From Bacillota bacterium (GTDB taxonomy: Bacteria > Bacillota > DTU025), in assembly GCA_003456765.1 (NCBI GenBank), contig DMOT01000018.1, positions 1-5,900 on the forward strand: a stretch of 5,900 bases of DNA. The letters are read 5' to 3'. How positions within the stretch are numbered: the stretch's first letter is position 1; each line of letters opens with the position of its first letter. The position numbers were made by a program, and so were the translations under genes. Below the pieces are notes generated by a model, which worked only from the letters and a program-made list of their open reading frames with translations, ran no database searches and was not told the DNA's origin. Of this stretch, positions 5,851 to 5,900 are shown one piece after another.

Positions 5851-5900
5851 ATGGCGCAAAAACTTTCGCTGTCACGCCTCCGCGGAGGGGAGGGGAGTGG

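Overview
The window carries seven genes, all on the minus strand, so it is read from the right edge to the left. Nearly every start sits behind a strong GGAGG-type ribosome binding site, GTG and TTG starts are used, genes are tightly packed, and base composition is moderately GC-rich by eye. Together with the families present, this suggests a Gram-positive-type bacterium, most likely a GC-richer member of the Bacillota (Clostridia/Limnochordia-like). That taxonomic call is inference; the window contains no rRNA or other phylogenetic marker.

Right part (about 5900 to 3930): a regulatory module. An ECF-type sigma factor gene (5016-5657) overlaps by 22 bp the gene for a soluble zinc-finger (ZAS/zf-HC2) anti-sigma protein (4582-5037). 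After 19 nt comes a small charged protein of 97 residues (4269-4562). A 93-nt spacer with a perfect 10-bp inverted repeat separates it from an 81-residue protein with a hydrophobic N-terminal segment (3930-4175). The two small proteins are not recognised, but they share a short pattern around V-x-[KR]-G-[IV]-P-x3-A-x-E-[LF]. They may therefore be a soluble and a membrane-bound version of one small domain. This is the least explained and most interesting part of the window.

Middle (3844 to 3167): a HAD-superfamily phosphatase with all four catalytic motifs, of the YjjG/YfnB-like type.

Left part (3070 to 331): a tldD-tldE pair. TldD has the HExxxH metal site and the C-terminal cysteine. TldE, the non-catalytic partner, overlaps it by 8 bp. 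In known systems the pair forms a metalloprotease that degrades unfolded peptides and, in some bacteria, matures peptide antibiotics. No peptide precursor gene is visible here.

The last 330 bases at the left hold no convincing gene. They contain a strong GC-rich hairpin (228-245) that probably ends the tldDE transcript, a repeat cluster between it and tldE, and a second weaker hairpin (43-58). The right edge (5658-5900) is the leader of the sigma gene, with only a tentative promoter.
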